64,000 nt of DNA from Xanthomonas fragariae (GCF_900183975.1 NZ_LT853882.1:2163501-2227500), one strand, 5' to 3'. Counted from the stretch's first letter, positions 8,778 to 16,050 are shown. Notes: generated by a model from the letters alone, not told the origin. Program-made: numbers and translations.

Positions 8778-9821
8778 GTGGCAGAAGGCCGTGGCGGCTC
8801 CGCACCGAATCTCAAGCCCAAGGACATCATTGCCGGCTTGATCAAGGCAAAGGGTACGTCGCCGGTTAAAAGCGGCAATCGCTTGACCTTGTTGCGCGAT
8901 GCCAACGGCGATGGCACTTATGAGTTGAAGACCGTGTTCGCCGACAAGCTCAACGCGCCGTACGGACTTGCGCTGATCGGCAACGCGCTCTACGTCGCCA
9001 ATCAGGATGCGCTGGTGCGTTTTGCGTATCGCGATGGCCAGACGCAGGCGAGCAGCGCGCTGGGCAAGGTCACCGACCTGCCATCGGCGATCAATCACCA
9101 CTGGACCAAAGCGCTGACTGCGAGCGCCGACGGTCGCTATCTGTATGTGGCGATCGGCTCCAACAGCAATATCACCGAGCACGGCATGATTGCCGAAGTG
9201 GACCGTGCTCAAGTGTGGCAAGTGGATGCGGCGACCGGCGCGCACAAGCCGTAGGCCACCGGCCTGCGCAATCCCACTGCGCTCGCTATCCAGCCGGGGA
9301 CCGGCGCATTTTGGGCCGTGGTCAACGAGCGCGACGAAATCGGCCCGAACCTGGTGCCCGACTATCTGACCTCGGTGCACAAAGACGGATTCTACGGCTG
9401 GCCCTACAGCTATTGGGGCAAGAACGTTGACAAGCGCGTCATGCCGCAGGATCCGCAGAAAATCGCATCGGCTATCGTTCCTGACTACGCGTTGGGCTCG
9501 CATGTGGCCGCACTTGGTGTGGCATTTTCGTCTACAGCGATGGGCTCAAAATTCGCGGACGGCGTGTTCGTCGGCGAGCACGGCAGTTGGAATCGCAACC
9601 CGCCAGCCGGCTACAAGGTGGTGTTCGTGCCGTTCCGTGACGGTCACCCGGCAGGCGACCCGATCGACTTCGTTTCTGGCTTACATGGCGAAGACGGCAA
9701 GACCCGCGGCCGACCGGTTGGTGTCACCGTCGACCCACGTGGCGCATTGATCGTCGCCGATGACTTGGCCAACATCATCTGGCGTGTCACGCCTGAGACG
9801 ACCACTGCTTCGCCGCAGTAA
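8778..9821 (+). pseudogene. PQQ-dependent sugar (glucose/sorbosone) dehydrogenase remnant
   Basis: The frame contains beta-propeller motifs of the GSDH family (LTLLRDANGDGTYELKTVF, LNAPYGLALIGNALYVAN, VGEHGSWNRNPPAGYKVVFV, VTVDPRGALIVADDLANIIW). The first quarter of the gene, including any signal peptide, is missing at the IS junction. An in-frame TAG at 9252-9254 splits the rest; both halves are in the same frame, so one base change accounts for it. The protein would have been a periplasmic sugar oxidoreductase. It has no start signal and is dead in this strain. Confidence 0.85.
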
Positions 9822-9999
9822 CACGCTGATGAGGCAGTGGCCGCTGATCATGCCTCCCTCCAGGACGCCCGAGAAACCTTGGAGCGAGGCCGGCAAACTA
9901 TGCAGGCCACGTGGAGGTCGATCGGGCACGTCAGCCAAGTAGCAGCTGGCTACCAGCCAGAGAGAGCAGCGGTGACTGAGCGCCGATTTGAGGAAGCAC

Positions 10000-10398
10000 T
10001 TACATTTCGCATAATGTATAGAGGGTTGGCGTTATGGCGACCGGAGAGAAGGCCGCCACTACCGCCTCATGGCTTCCTGCGTGGATCCCTAGTGCGACTA
10101 GGCCCAGCACCCCGACCACCGCGGTGATCGGGGCCAGTCTGTCCAGGATCGATTGCCACAGAGCACGTTCTGTCGCGGACGCTGCACGCTCGGTGTGAAT
10201 CCTTGCCATCCAGCTTGCCCCGTCTAGCGTTGCAAGCGCACAGAGCTGCGCAATTTGATCGTCCGGCAGCACATACCTGCCCGAACGCCAAGAGCTAACC
10301 ATCGCCCTGGTCACCCCCAGCTTCTGAGCTAACTCATTGTCTGAACTGAACTTTCCTCCTGCTCGCACAAGGTTGATCAGTTCGTTTTCCGCGCTCAT
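10000..10398 (-). CDS. Phage repressor-like HTH protein, C-terminus shortened by integration (copy A)
   Basis: 132 aa from ATG 10398, preceded by AAAGGT. The HTH is at about residues 14-45 (SSDNELAQKLGVTRAMVSSW), followed by VLPDDQIAQLCALATLDGAS, resembling DUF3693-type Cf phage regulators. A hydrophobic segment APITAVVGVLGLVALGIHAG could anchor it in the membrane. The stop codon lies in chromosomal DNA beyond the att core, so the protein ends TLYTLCEM. In copy B the same frame continues for 24 more residues, including a second hydrophobic stretch. It is divergent from the replication genes, as expected of an immunity regulator. Confidence 0.75.
   Translation of the reverse strand: MSAENELINLVRAGGKFSSDNELAQKLGVTRAMVSSWRSGRYVLPDDQIAQLCALATLDGASWMARIHTERAASATERALWQSILDRLAPITAVVGVLGLVALGIHAGSHEAVVAAFSPVAITPTLYTLCEM
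10004..10031. other. attL: left inovirus/dif junction
   Basis: The chromosomal XerC-type arm ATTTCGCATAA (10004-10014) and core TGTATA (10015-10020) are followed by phage sequence GAGGGTTGGCG. Comparison with the junctions at 16905 and 23806 defines the crossover within the 6-bp core. Confidence 0.85.
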
Positions 10399-10470
10399 GT
10401 TTAGCTGACCTTTACATTCTTGTTTCGCTGAACTATACAAGCGTCTGCGTTTAGCGTGGCTAAGCGTCCC
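10398..10470. promoter_or_regulatory. Repeated motifs in the repressor/early promoter region (copy A)
   Basis: Read on the plus strand, three related motifs lie close together: GTTTAGCTGA, GTTTCGCTGA and GTTTAGCGTGGCTAAGC (itself an inverted repeat). They sit between the repressor start and the early genes and are candidate repressor operators. The same segment is at 17299-17371 in copy B. Confidence 0.45.
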
Positions 10471-10512
10471 GCCCCCCGGCACCCCCCGGGGGTCACGGGT
10501 CAGGGTAGGGGA
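10470..10512. repeat. GC-rich element conserved between both phage types (copy A)
   Basis: About 42 bp, containing a CCCCCGGGGG palindrome and the stretch GGGTCACGGGTCAGGGTAGG. The reverse complement is almost unchanged at 30291-30331 in the unrelated third phage, in the same place between repressor and early genes. Copy B has it at 17371-17413. Confidence 0.7.
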
Positions 10513-10513
10513 C

Positions 10514-10642
10514 ATGTCAAGGGGACATTTCGTGACGCATCACTTTATGCTGGCCGGCTTGCTGGTGCTGATCGCCTGCGCATACCTGCGCGGCGTGATC
10601 GGCTATTACATGATCGGCAACACCCCGGCGGTGGTTCTGTGA
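10514..10642 (+). CDS. Small phage membrane protein, 42 aa (copy A)
   Basis: Starts MSRGHFVTHHFM, followed by one hydrophobic helix (LAGLLVLIACAYLRGVIGYY). The stop TGA overlaps the GTG start of rep (GTGA), so it is translationally coupled to replication initiation. It is the first gene of the rightward operon. I do not recognise a family; position and size suggest an early membrane-associated phage function. The overlapping longer frame starting at 10456 is not preferred. Confidence 0.6.
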   Translation: MSRGHFVTHHFMLAGLLVLIACAYLRGVIGYYMIGNTPAVVL

Positions 10643-11700
10643 CCCCGCTCCTCGCCCTTTGTTTACCCTTTTCACCGGCGCAGCTGTGCAATCGGCCGGC
10701 GCACCCGGTTGGCCCGAGCAGTAACACGGGCCAAAAGTCTCAGACCCTCGAATGTCTCTCGAAGCCGATCATCGATTTCTGCACCCTCGTTTTTGACTCT
10801 GACAAGGCCGTCAATTTCTTCAAGCGCATGAACGCACAGCAGATGGTGGCCTACGTGTTCGGCACCTCCAGCAGCATCGTTGCTGGCCCCCTCGCTGATC
10901 GCTTGTGGAACTTCCGCTATCAGCGCAGCGCAATGCTGATCGATGAGACTTCTAGCGTCTGTGGTCGCCTCGGTCTCTCCGACGATGGTGAGGTCATGAT
11001 CAGCCTCACAGGGCAGGGCTGTAGCCACGTCCCCAGCTGGCCGTTTGTCGAGCGCATCGCCGAGGATCTCGGTGCGCATTTGACTCGCGTCGATATCGCC
11101 ATCGATGACCACAGCGGTGAGATTTTCGATGTCCAGCAGTTCCGTGAGGCATACCACGAAGGACTGTTCACAATGAACGGCCGGCCTCCGCACGCTAAGT
11201 CGATCAACGACGAGGGCACCAACAAGGGGTCATCGTTCTACATCGGCCAAAAGGGCCACAAAGAGCTGTGCATCTACGAAAAGGGCAAGCAGCTCGGCGA
11301 CCCGGAAAGTGATTGGGTTCGCTGCGAACTCCGTCTCTACGCCAAGCGTATCAATCTTCCCCTGGCCGCGTTGTCTAACCCTGGCAAGTACTTCGCCAGC
11401 GCTTACACCGTTCTCGCTGATCTGGTCATTGGTGAGTTGACCAGGCTGGAATTGAAAGAACGCATGGTTAATCCGTCCGTCAAAGCCATGGTCGATTTCA
11501 TCGACACGCAAGCCGGCACAGCGCTCCGCGTCCTCTGGAACGCGTTGAACAGTCGCAGCCCCGAATACGCCGTGTCTGTCCTGCAGCGCTACCTGTCGCA
11601 CGACGGCGTACCAGGGCGTTTCAAGAACCTGCATCAGCTCGACTTAGAGGTTCGCATCAGCAACCAGCTGGATGAGCTGTTCCCCGATTGCGCCTACTAG
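10639..11700 (+). CDS. Phage replication initiation protein (RstA/Rep_trans family), copy A
   Basis: 353 aa from GTG 10639, chosen for its 4-bp overlap with the 42-aa gene; an open frame extends to 10456 but would overlap that gene. Family features are the LTRVDIAIDDHSGE motif in the middle, KGSSFYIGQKGHKELCIYEKGKQ and WVRCELRLYAK. The third phage's Rep has the corresponding LTRVDTAADD and LYVGTKKSEKQLRVYEKGRE. These proteins nick the viral strand to start rolling-circle replication. Confidence 0.85.
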   Translation: MTPLLALCLPFSPAQLCNRPAHPVGPSSNTGQKSQTLECLSKPIIDFCTLVFDSDKAVNFFKRMNAQQMVAYVFGTSSSIVAGPLADRLWNFRYQRSAMLIDETSSVCGRLGLSDDGEVMISLTGQGCSHVPSWPFVERIAEDLGAHLTRVDIAIDDHSGEIFDVQQFREAYHEGLFTMNGRPPHAKSINDEGTNKGSSFYIGQKGHKELCIYEKGKQLGDPESDWVRCELRLYAKRINLPLAALSNPGKYFASAYTVLADLVIGELTRLELKERMVNPSVKAMVDFIDTQAGTALRVLWNALNSRSPEYAVSVLQRYLSHDGVPGRFKNLHQLDLEVRISNQLDELFPDCAY

Positions 11701-11824
11701 GGACCGTGTCGCTTGCGGCGCGGGCCCCACCAACACCGCATTCGTGACTCTTCACGAAACTAATTTATCGCAACCGCACCGTGACGCATCACGGAATTCC
11801 ATCACAGTCAAGGTAACAATCGCA
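11701..11824. promoter_or_regulatory. Two palindromes between rep and ssb (copy A)
   Basis: TTCGTGACTCTTCACGAA at 11741-11758 has 7-bp perfect arms, and CCGTGACGCATCACGG at 11779-11794 has 6-bp arms. Both belong to a GTGA-N4-TCAC family recurring across the phages. Copy B carries them 6901 bp to the right. Confidence 0.5.
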
Positions 11825-12115
11825 ATGAAGATCACGATCACAAGCCAGCACGTCAATGAAAAGCACTGGGAGAAGCAGGGCCGCAGCGGAATCATCCGCA
11901 CGCAGGAAGCCAGCGCCGAAACCCCGAAGTTCCGCCAGACGGTCCGTCTGGATCTTGGCAAGGAACCGCCCTATGAAAACGGCGTCTACGAGTACAACCT
12001 CGAAGACAACGTGGCTGTCAATCGCTATGGCGATTTCGAGCTCCCGCGTAAGCCGACCCTGGTGCGCGTCGACAAGCCCGCCCAGGGCGTCCAGCAGCCG
12101 CCCAAGGCTGCATAA
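11825..12115 (+). CDS. ssDNA-binding protein (gene V type), copy A
   Basis: 96 aa starting MKITITSQHVNEKHWEKQGR, with RBS AAGGTAAC upstream. Size, position after rep and the beta-rich sequence (ENGVYEYNLEDNVAVNRYGD) match inovirus ssDNA-binding proteins, which coat new viral strands and switch replication to packaging. The third phage has an equivalent of 97 aa at 28483-28776. Assignment is by synteny and similarity between the two. Confidence 0.75.
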   Translation: MKITITSQHVNEKHWEKQGRSGIIRTQEASAETPKFRQTVRLDLGKEPPYENGVYEYNLEDNVAVNRYGDFELPRKPTLVRVDKPAQGVQQPPKAA

Positions 12116-12124
12116 GGAATCCTC

Positions 12125-12325
12125 ATGGCCGTCTTTGTCCTGCACTGCAAGGAAGCCGACTACGACGCTTCTACGGGGCAATGCGCGGTCCCCTTCTACG
12201 GACCTGCATCGAGTTTCCCGCCGCCGATCGATGCAACCGAAGGCCTAATCCTCAGTGTCGCTATTGCTGGCATGTGGGGAGTGGGTTTCATGATCCGGCA
12301 AGCACGCCGGGCAGCAGGCGGATAA
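12125..12325 (+). CDS. Small phage membrane protein, possible minor coat (66 aa), copy A
   Basis: Starts MAVFVLHCKEADYDASTGQC with RBS AAGGA. An N-terminal Cys-containing segment precedes one helix (LILSVAIAGMWGVGFMIRQA) and a basic C-terminus. It lies between ssb and the major coat gene, where pVII/pIX minor coat proteins are usually encoded. The third phage has a 67-aa protein of the same build (28164-28367). Confidence 0.65.
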   Translation: MAVFVLHCKEADYDASTGQCAVPFYGPASSFPPPIDATEGLILSVAIAGMWGVGFMIRQARRAAGG

Positions 12326-12360
12326 CCCGATTCACCATCACTCAACCAAGGCACAAGCAA

Positions 12361-12573
12361 ATGAAGAAGAACACCACCAAGCGTTTCACCCTTGCCAAGA
12401 TCGGCACCGGCCTGGCCGCTGCTGCAGCTGCAGGCGCTGCGACTGCGGGCGAACTGGCAGAAGCTGCCGTCGGCTCGATGGACAAGAGCGAGCTGACTGC
12501 CATCGGCGTCGGCGTGCTGGTCCTCTGCGGCGTCGTGGCCATCATCAAGTCGGGCAAGCGCGCAGCGGCTTGA
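12361..12573 (+). CDS. Major coat protein pVIII, copy A
   Basis: 70 aa. A basic leader (MKKNTTKRFTLAKIGTG), a hydrophobic Ala stretch and an AxA site (GAATA before GELAEAA) make a typical signal sequence. The mature protein has an acidic N-terminal part, a membrane helix (LTAIGVGVLVLCGVVAII) and a basic C-terminus (KSGKRAAA), the classic layout of a filamentous phage capsid subunit. It is followed at once by a strong terminator, as usual for this gene. Confidence 0.9.
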   Translation: MKKNTTKRFTLAKIGTGLAAAAAAGAATAGELAEAAVGSMDKSELTAIGVGVLVLCGVVAIIKSGKRAAA

Positions 12574-12596
12574 TCGCTGTAGGGGGGCAGGGCATA

Positions 12597-12621
12597 GGGC
12601 AGGGAAACCTGCCCTTTTTTT
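12597..12621 (+). terminator. Rho-independent terminator after pVIII (copy A)
   Basis: Stem GGGCAGG/CCTGCCC with a GAAA loop, followed by seven Ts. It separates the highly expressed coat gene from pIII. Confidence 0.88.
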
Positions 12622-12624
12622 CAA

Positions 12625-12638
12625 CGTGACGCGTCACG
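12625..12638. promoter_or_regulatory. Perfect 14-bp palindrome upstream of the 22-aa gene (copy A)
   Basis: CGTGACGCGTCACG lies directly after the pVIII terminator and 16 bp before the next start codon, a likely regulatory position for the pIII-pVI-zot transcript. Copy B: 19526-19539. Confidence 0.55.
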
Positions 12639-12653
12639 AAATAGGGGAACGAA

Positions 12654-12722
12654 ATGGAATACGCAGGTTACTTCGTCATGGTCGGCATCCTGGGGGGTCT
12701 ATGGCTCGCACTGGATTCCTAA
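12654..12722 (+). CDS. 22-aa phage membrane microprotein (copy A)
   Basis: Reads MEYAGYFVMVGILGG then LWLALDS, a single short hydrophobic helix. The upstream sequence ATAGGGGAACGAA supplies a good RBS. Its end overlaps the pIII start by 22 bp, so it can be coupled to pIII translation. The third phage has a frame of exactly the same length in the same place. It may be a minor coat or assembly peptide. Confidence 0.55.
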   Translation: MEYAGYFVMVGILGGLWLALDS

Positions 12723-13924
12723 CCTTTCTCGGTCGCGTGTTCGCGTCCTCGATCGCTCGCAGCCTTGCTTACGCGGTAGCAGCGATCGTCCTTGCGACAC
12801 TTGGCATTGGCAATGCCCGGGCTGCAACAACTGCGCAGGAGGCTTATGCGCGATGCATGCAGGACGCTTCTGTGCATGTACCCAATGACACGAACTTGAT
12901 CACCAAGGCGGGTAGTTGCCCTCAGAAAACATCACCAAACGGCGGCAAGTTCTATCAGTGTCAATACGAAGCTGCTGAGTACTACCAGGGACCTGTCCGC
13001 ATCGTTACGTGTGGCGATTTTGCATTCGACGACGACGCGAACACTTGTCCCTCTAAGCCTGATGAATTCGGTTGGCTGGTCGATGATCTCGGCACCAAGT
13101 GCCACGATGGCTGTACCTACGCGTACAACCCTACCGCAGGCGGTTACTCAACAACCGGCACGACGTGCACGCCGAATCCCGACCAGCCGGAGCCACAGCT
13201 AGACACTGATCGCGATGGTATGCCAGACGACAAGGACGCGTTTCCTAACGATCCCAACGAATCTAAAGATACTGATGGCGATGGCATTGGCGATAACAGC
13301 GACGTCGCACCTGACGACCCGGAGAATGGCAAGGACGACAAGGACGGCGATGAGAAGGACAACCAGGCCGCCGGGGGTGGAACCTGCGGTGCACCGCCTA
13401 GCTGCTCGGGTGACGCGATCGCATGCAACACAAATTGGCAGATCTGGCGCCTACGCTGCCAGGGCACTGCGACCGGTTCCGTGACGGGTGACGTAACTAA
13501 CTGCTCGGCCGGCATCAACGTCACTAGCCCCGATCCACTCGCCAACGCGAACATCATCCTGCAGCGCAAGATTGCGTGCAAAACCGGCGATAGCAACGGC
13601 AACCAGGGCGACGGCGAGCAACCAGCCTGGACGAAGGTCAACGGCATGTCGCAAGACCCTGGCAAGGGCGGTAGCAACAGTGACATCCCTGGCATCAACG
13701 AAGTGCAGGTGACAGCAGACACCCTCGATCAATCGGGTTTCGGCGGCGGTGCCTGCGTTGGTTTTGTCGGTGCCAGCAGTGGCACAGGCGTGTCTTCTGG
13801 GTTCACGCAATCGCTTGCATCACCACCCGCGTTTTTCTGCGACTACATTGGCTGGCTCAAACTCGCAATCATCACCGGCGCTGCTATTTATTCCGTCATC
13901 ACGATTTCAAAGGGACACGCCTAA
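12701..13924 (+). CDS. Minor coat/adsorption protein pIII with thrombospondin-3-like repeats, copy A
   Basis: 407 aa from ATG 12701 (RBS GGGGGG). The signal peptide ends near IGNARA-ATTAQ. The extracellular part is Cys-rich. Residues about 168-217 carry acidic repeats such as DTDRDGMPDDKDAFPNDPNE and DTDGDGIGDNSDVAPDDPEN, matching type-3 calcium-binding repeats. The C-terminal helix (WLKLAIITGAAIYSVITI) anchors the protein before assembly. pIII binds pilus and envelope receptors; the acidic block resembles the Gly-rich linkers of enteric phages in position. Confidence 0.82.
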   Translation: MARTGFLTFLGRVFASSIARSLAYAVAAIVLATLGIGNARAATTAQEAYARCMQDASVHVPNDTNLITKAGSCPQKTSPNGGKFYQCQYEAAEYYQGPVRIVTCGDFAFDDDANTCPSKPDEFGWLVDDLGTKCHDGCTYAYNPTAGGYSTTGTTCTPNPDQPEPQLDTDRDGMPDDKDAFPNDPNESKDTDGDGIGDNSDVAPDDPENGKDDKDGDEKDNQAAGGGTCGAPPSCSGDAIACNTNWQIWRLRCQGTATGSVTGDVTNCSAGINVTSPDPLANANIILQRKIACKTGDSNGNQGDGEQPAWTKVNGMSQDPGKGGSNSDIPGINEVQVTADTLDQSGFGGGACVGFVGASSGTGVSSGFTQSLASPPAFFCDYIGWLKLAIITGAAIYSVITISKGHA

Positions 13925-14215
13925 ATGCCCGCCATTCTCGGTGCACTCATCGCAGGCTTGTTGCAGGCCCTGCGCACGTATCTCCCCGGCATCGTCGGCC
14001 GGATCTTGTTGGCGTTCGGCATTGGCCTCACAACGCACGCGGTGGCGCTTCCAGCGATGAAGGCGGTGATTCAAGGCTTTCTCGGTCGGCTGCCCAACGT
14101 GCTTTATGCCTACTTCGAGGCGAGCGGCTGCGGCATTGCGACAACCATGGTTCTTTCCGCTGTGATCGCTGCGCGGTCGCAATCTGTGATTCTCACGAAA
14201 TTGTGGAGCAAGTAA
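13925..14215 (+). CDS. Minor coat protein pVI-like (DUF2523-type), copy A
   Basis: 96 aa, starting right after the pIII stop (TAAATG). It is mostly hydrophobic, with MPAILGALIAGLLQALRTYL and GIATTMVLSAVIAARSQ. Position between pIII and Zot and size match pVI, which caps the virion end with pIII. Its stop overlaps the Zot start by one base (TAATG). Confidence 0.78.
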   Translation: MPAILGALIAGLLQALRTYLPGIVGRILLAFGIGLTTHAVALPAMKAVIQGFLGRLPNVLYAYFEASGCGIATTMVLSAVIAARSQSVILTKLWSK

Positions 14216-15393
14216 TGGGCGTCTATCTCGTCACCGGCCAGCCTGGCCACGGTAAAACAGCCTATGGCCTTGACAAGGCCTTCCAGTGGCAGAAAGAGGG
14301 CCGCAAGATCTACGCCAACGGCGTCAAGGATCTGGACTACGGCAAGGCGGATTTCACCTACCTTGATGACCCCACCAAGTGGGAACAGCTGCCCGATGGA
14401 TCCGTGGTGCTGCTCGATGAGTGCTACACCATCTTTCCGAACCGCAACCCAGGTGCCAAGGTGCCTGACCACGTTGAAGCGATGGCCCGGCATCGCCATC
14501 GCGGATTCGACTTCATCCTGATCGCGCAGCAAGGGCTGCAGCTCGACCCGTTCCTGCGTGGCCTGTACGAGGAGCACGTGCATGTGCGCCAGACCTCGAT
14601 CATGAAGAGCAAGACGAAGTTGAAGCGCTGGAACATGTACCAGGGCAACGTCCAGGGCGCATGCAACGACATCGTGGATTGGGTGCGGCCTAAGTATGTG
14701 TTTGACTACTACACGTCCACCACGCTGGTCACCACGCGCCGCCAGATTCCCACCTGGATTCGCAACATCGGTATCGGGGTTGTACTGCTCGCAGTGGTCC
14801 TCTTTTGGCTGCGCTGGCACTTTCAATCCAAGATCGCCGGATTCGAAGCAGAGCACAAGGCACTGACCGCGAAACAAGGTGCGACACCGACTGCCCTGGG
14901 AGGTACGACGGGGGCGGGCGGTGTCGCCGTTACACGCGCACCACTCACGCCCCTGGAATACGCACAGGCGCATCGCCCACGCATTGCGTCCATGCCCTGG
15001 ACAGCGCCCATCTATGACCAGCGTCCAGTCGTCTCTAATCCGCAGGTGTTCTGCATTGCAAGCAACGCCGGCATTGACGGGCAGGGCAAACACCACGAAG
15101 CCGGTTGCAGGTGCATGACAGAGCAGGGCACGCGTTACGTTGTACCGCCGCATGAGTGCCGATTCATGGCGGAGAACGGGCCGGCCTACAACCCGTACAA
15201 GATGCCTCCCACCGAGCTTGCCGCAACACTGCGCGACCAGCTCAACACGACGCCAGCTGCGGATGCTCCTTTGCCTTCCCTGACTGGGACCGTCCTGCAG
15301 ACAAAACCGCGCAGCCTCGGCACCATGCCCGAGAACGAACCGTACAAGTCAGAGAGCTTTATCACCGCGCCAGCCCGCGAAGGAGTTATGTGA
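14215..15393 (+). CDS. zot: Zot-family assembly ATPase (pI), copy A
   Basis: 392 aa from ATG 14215. Walker A is GQPGHGKT (residues 8-15); VVLLDECYTIFP supplies Walker B. A membrane helix follows at about 184-204 (IGIGVVLLAVVLFWLRW), and the periplasmic tail is Pro/Cys-rich. The protein drives virion extrusion through the inner membrane. The name comes from the Vibrio toxin homologue; no toxin role is implied here. The last codons (GVM) overlap the next start codon. Confidence 0.92.
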   Translation: MGVYLVTGQPGHGKTAYGLDKAFQWQKEGRKIYANGVKDLDYGKADFTYLDDPTKWEQLPDGSVVLLDECYTIFPNRNPGAKVPDHVEAMARHRHRGFDFILIAQQGLQLDPFLRGLYEEHVHVRQTSIMKSKTKLKRWNMYQGNVQGACNDIVDWVRPKYVFDYYTSTTLVTTRRQIPTWIRNIGIGVVLLAVVLFWLRWHFQSKIAGFEAEHKALTAKQGATPTALGGTTGAGGVAVTRAPLTPLEYAQAHRPRIASMPWTAPIYDQRPVVSNPQVFCIASNAGIDGQGKHHEAGCRCMTEQGTRYVVPPHECRFMAENGPAYNPYKMPPTELAATLRDQLNTTPAADAPLPSLTGTVLQTKPRSLGTMPENEPYKSESFITAPAREGVM

Positions 15394-15596
15394 TGCGTGA
15401 CGAAAATGACAGTGCAACCCTGCAGCTCGCGCTACCTTGTCGACCAGGTCGGCCACCGGCAAACGGGTTATGTGCAATGACAGATGCCGAGCGATCCAAG
15501 CTCTACCGCGAACGCCAGGCCAAACGCCTTTCGACAGCCCCGCCAGGGGCGCAGTCACAGGGGAGTCGGCTTTCGCCTTACGCCCAACCGATTTAG
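15393..15596 (+). pseudogene. Truncated duplicate of the 90-aa regulator-like gene (copy A)
   Basis: The first 47 codons (MRDENDSATLQLALPCR to RERQAKRL) parallel the intact gene at 16113, then the sequence diverges into an unrelated tail ending YAQPI. This suggests that an insertion or recombination of about 0.5 kb split an original zot-regulator junction. A short product of 67 aa is still possible. Confidence 0.6.
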
Positions 15597-15904
15597 CATG
15601 GGTCGTTAGTCAGTTCTTGCCATCCGTTGGATAGCCGGCCAAAGCGTTTGCCTTGAATGCATCGTTCGTCCGATTCTAGGGGGCGTAGCTTGGCTGCTTC
15701 TGATTGGTGCCGCTGGGCGTGTGGCGTGTATAGCTCTCGAGCATTTGGTTGAGGCACCGAACCTGCAATGCTGCGCACGGTCAAGTAGCCCAGGCATAGT
15801 GCTACCACGCCTGCGAATGCGGCGATCATTAGCTGTCCTACGAAGATGCCCAGTGCGATTTCCCACCAAAGCCCATCGTGGTTGTTTTGCGGTCTGTAGC
15901 CCAT
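15593..15904 (-). CDS. Leftward phage membrane protein, unknown (copy A)
   Basis: 103 aa, starting MGYRPQNNHDGLWWEI, with a long hydrophobic stretch (ALGIFVGQLMIAAFAGVVAL) and a basic C-terminal half. It is antisense to the structural genes, beyond zot. The third phage has a 99-aa one-helix protein in the same relative position and orientation (24467-24766). These may be accessory or superinfection functions; this is inference. Confidence 0.5.
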   Translation of the reverse strand: MGYRPQNNHDGLWWEIALGIFVGQLMIAAFAGVVALCLGYLTVRSIAGSVPQPNARELYTPHAQRHQSEAAKLRPLESDERCIQGKRFGRLSNGWQELTNDPC

Positions 15905-15939
15905 ACGGCCCCCGATGACGATGAGCGGGCATTGTAGGG

Positions 15940-16050
15940 GTGTAGGGGCATAGCCCCTACGGATACTGCCTCACCCGCGCCGTGGACGTCTCGGCCCTCG
16001 CGTTCTATGCACAACCTGTGCCCTGTCGGCGAACTCCGCGCCAGCCACCA
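15940..16050 (+). repeat. About 110-bp phage intergenic element, copy A1
   Basis: Begins with a hairpin (TAGGGGCATAGCCCCTA) and continues with GCCGTGGACGTCTCGGCCCT and TGCACAACCTGTGCCCTG. The same element occurs at 16415-16521, in copy B at 22841-22951 and 23316-23422, and inverted in the third phage at 24319-24432. It is a candidate replication origin or packaging signal. Just downstream (16051-16111) lies a diverged remnant of the zot 3' end. Confidence 0.7.

Noticed and set aside
10456..10638. Extended N-terminus of phage Rep from 10456
   Set aside because: It would run through the conserved GC-rich element and the 42-aa gene; the GTG at 10639 with GTGA coupling is better supported.
14110..15153. 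347-codon minus frame opposite zot
   Set aside because: Antisense to a gene with intact Walker motifs; composition is that of a reverse complement.
14215..15393. Zot as a host-directed toxin
   Set aside because: In this gene order it is the phage assembly ATPase; the toxin name is historical and nothing in the sequence supports a toxin role.
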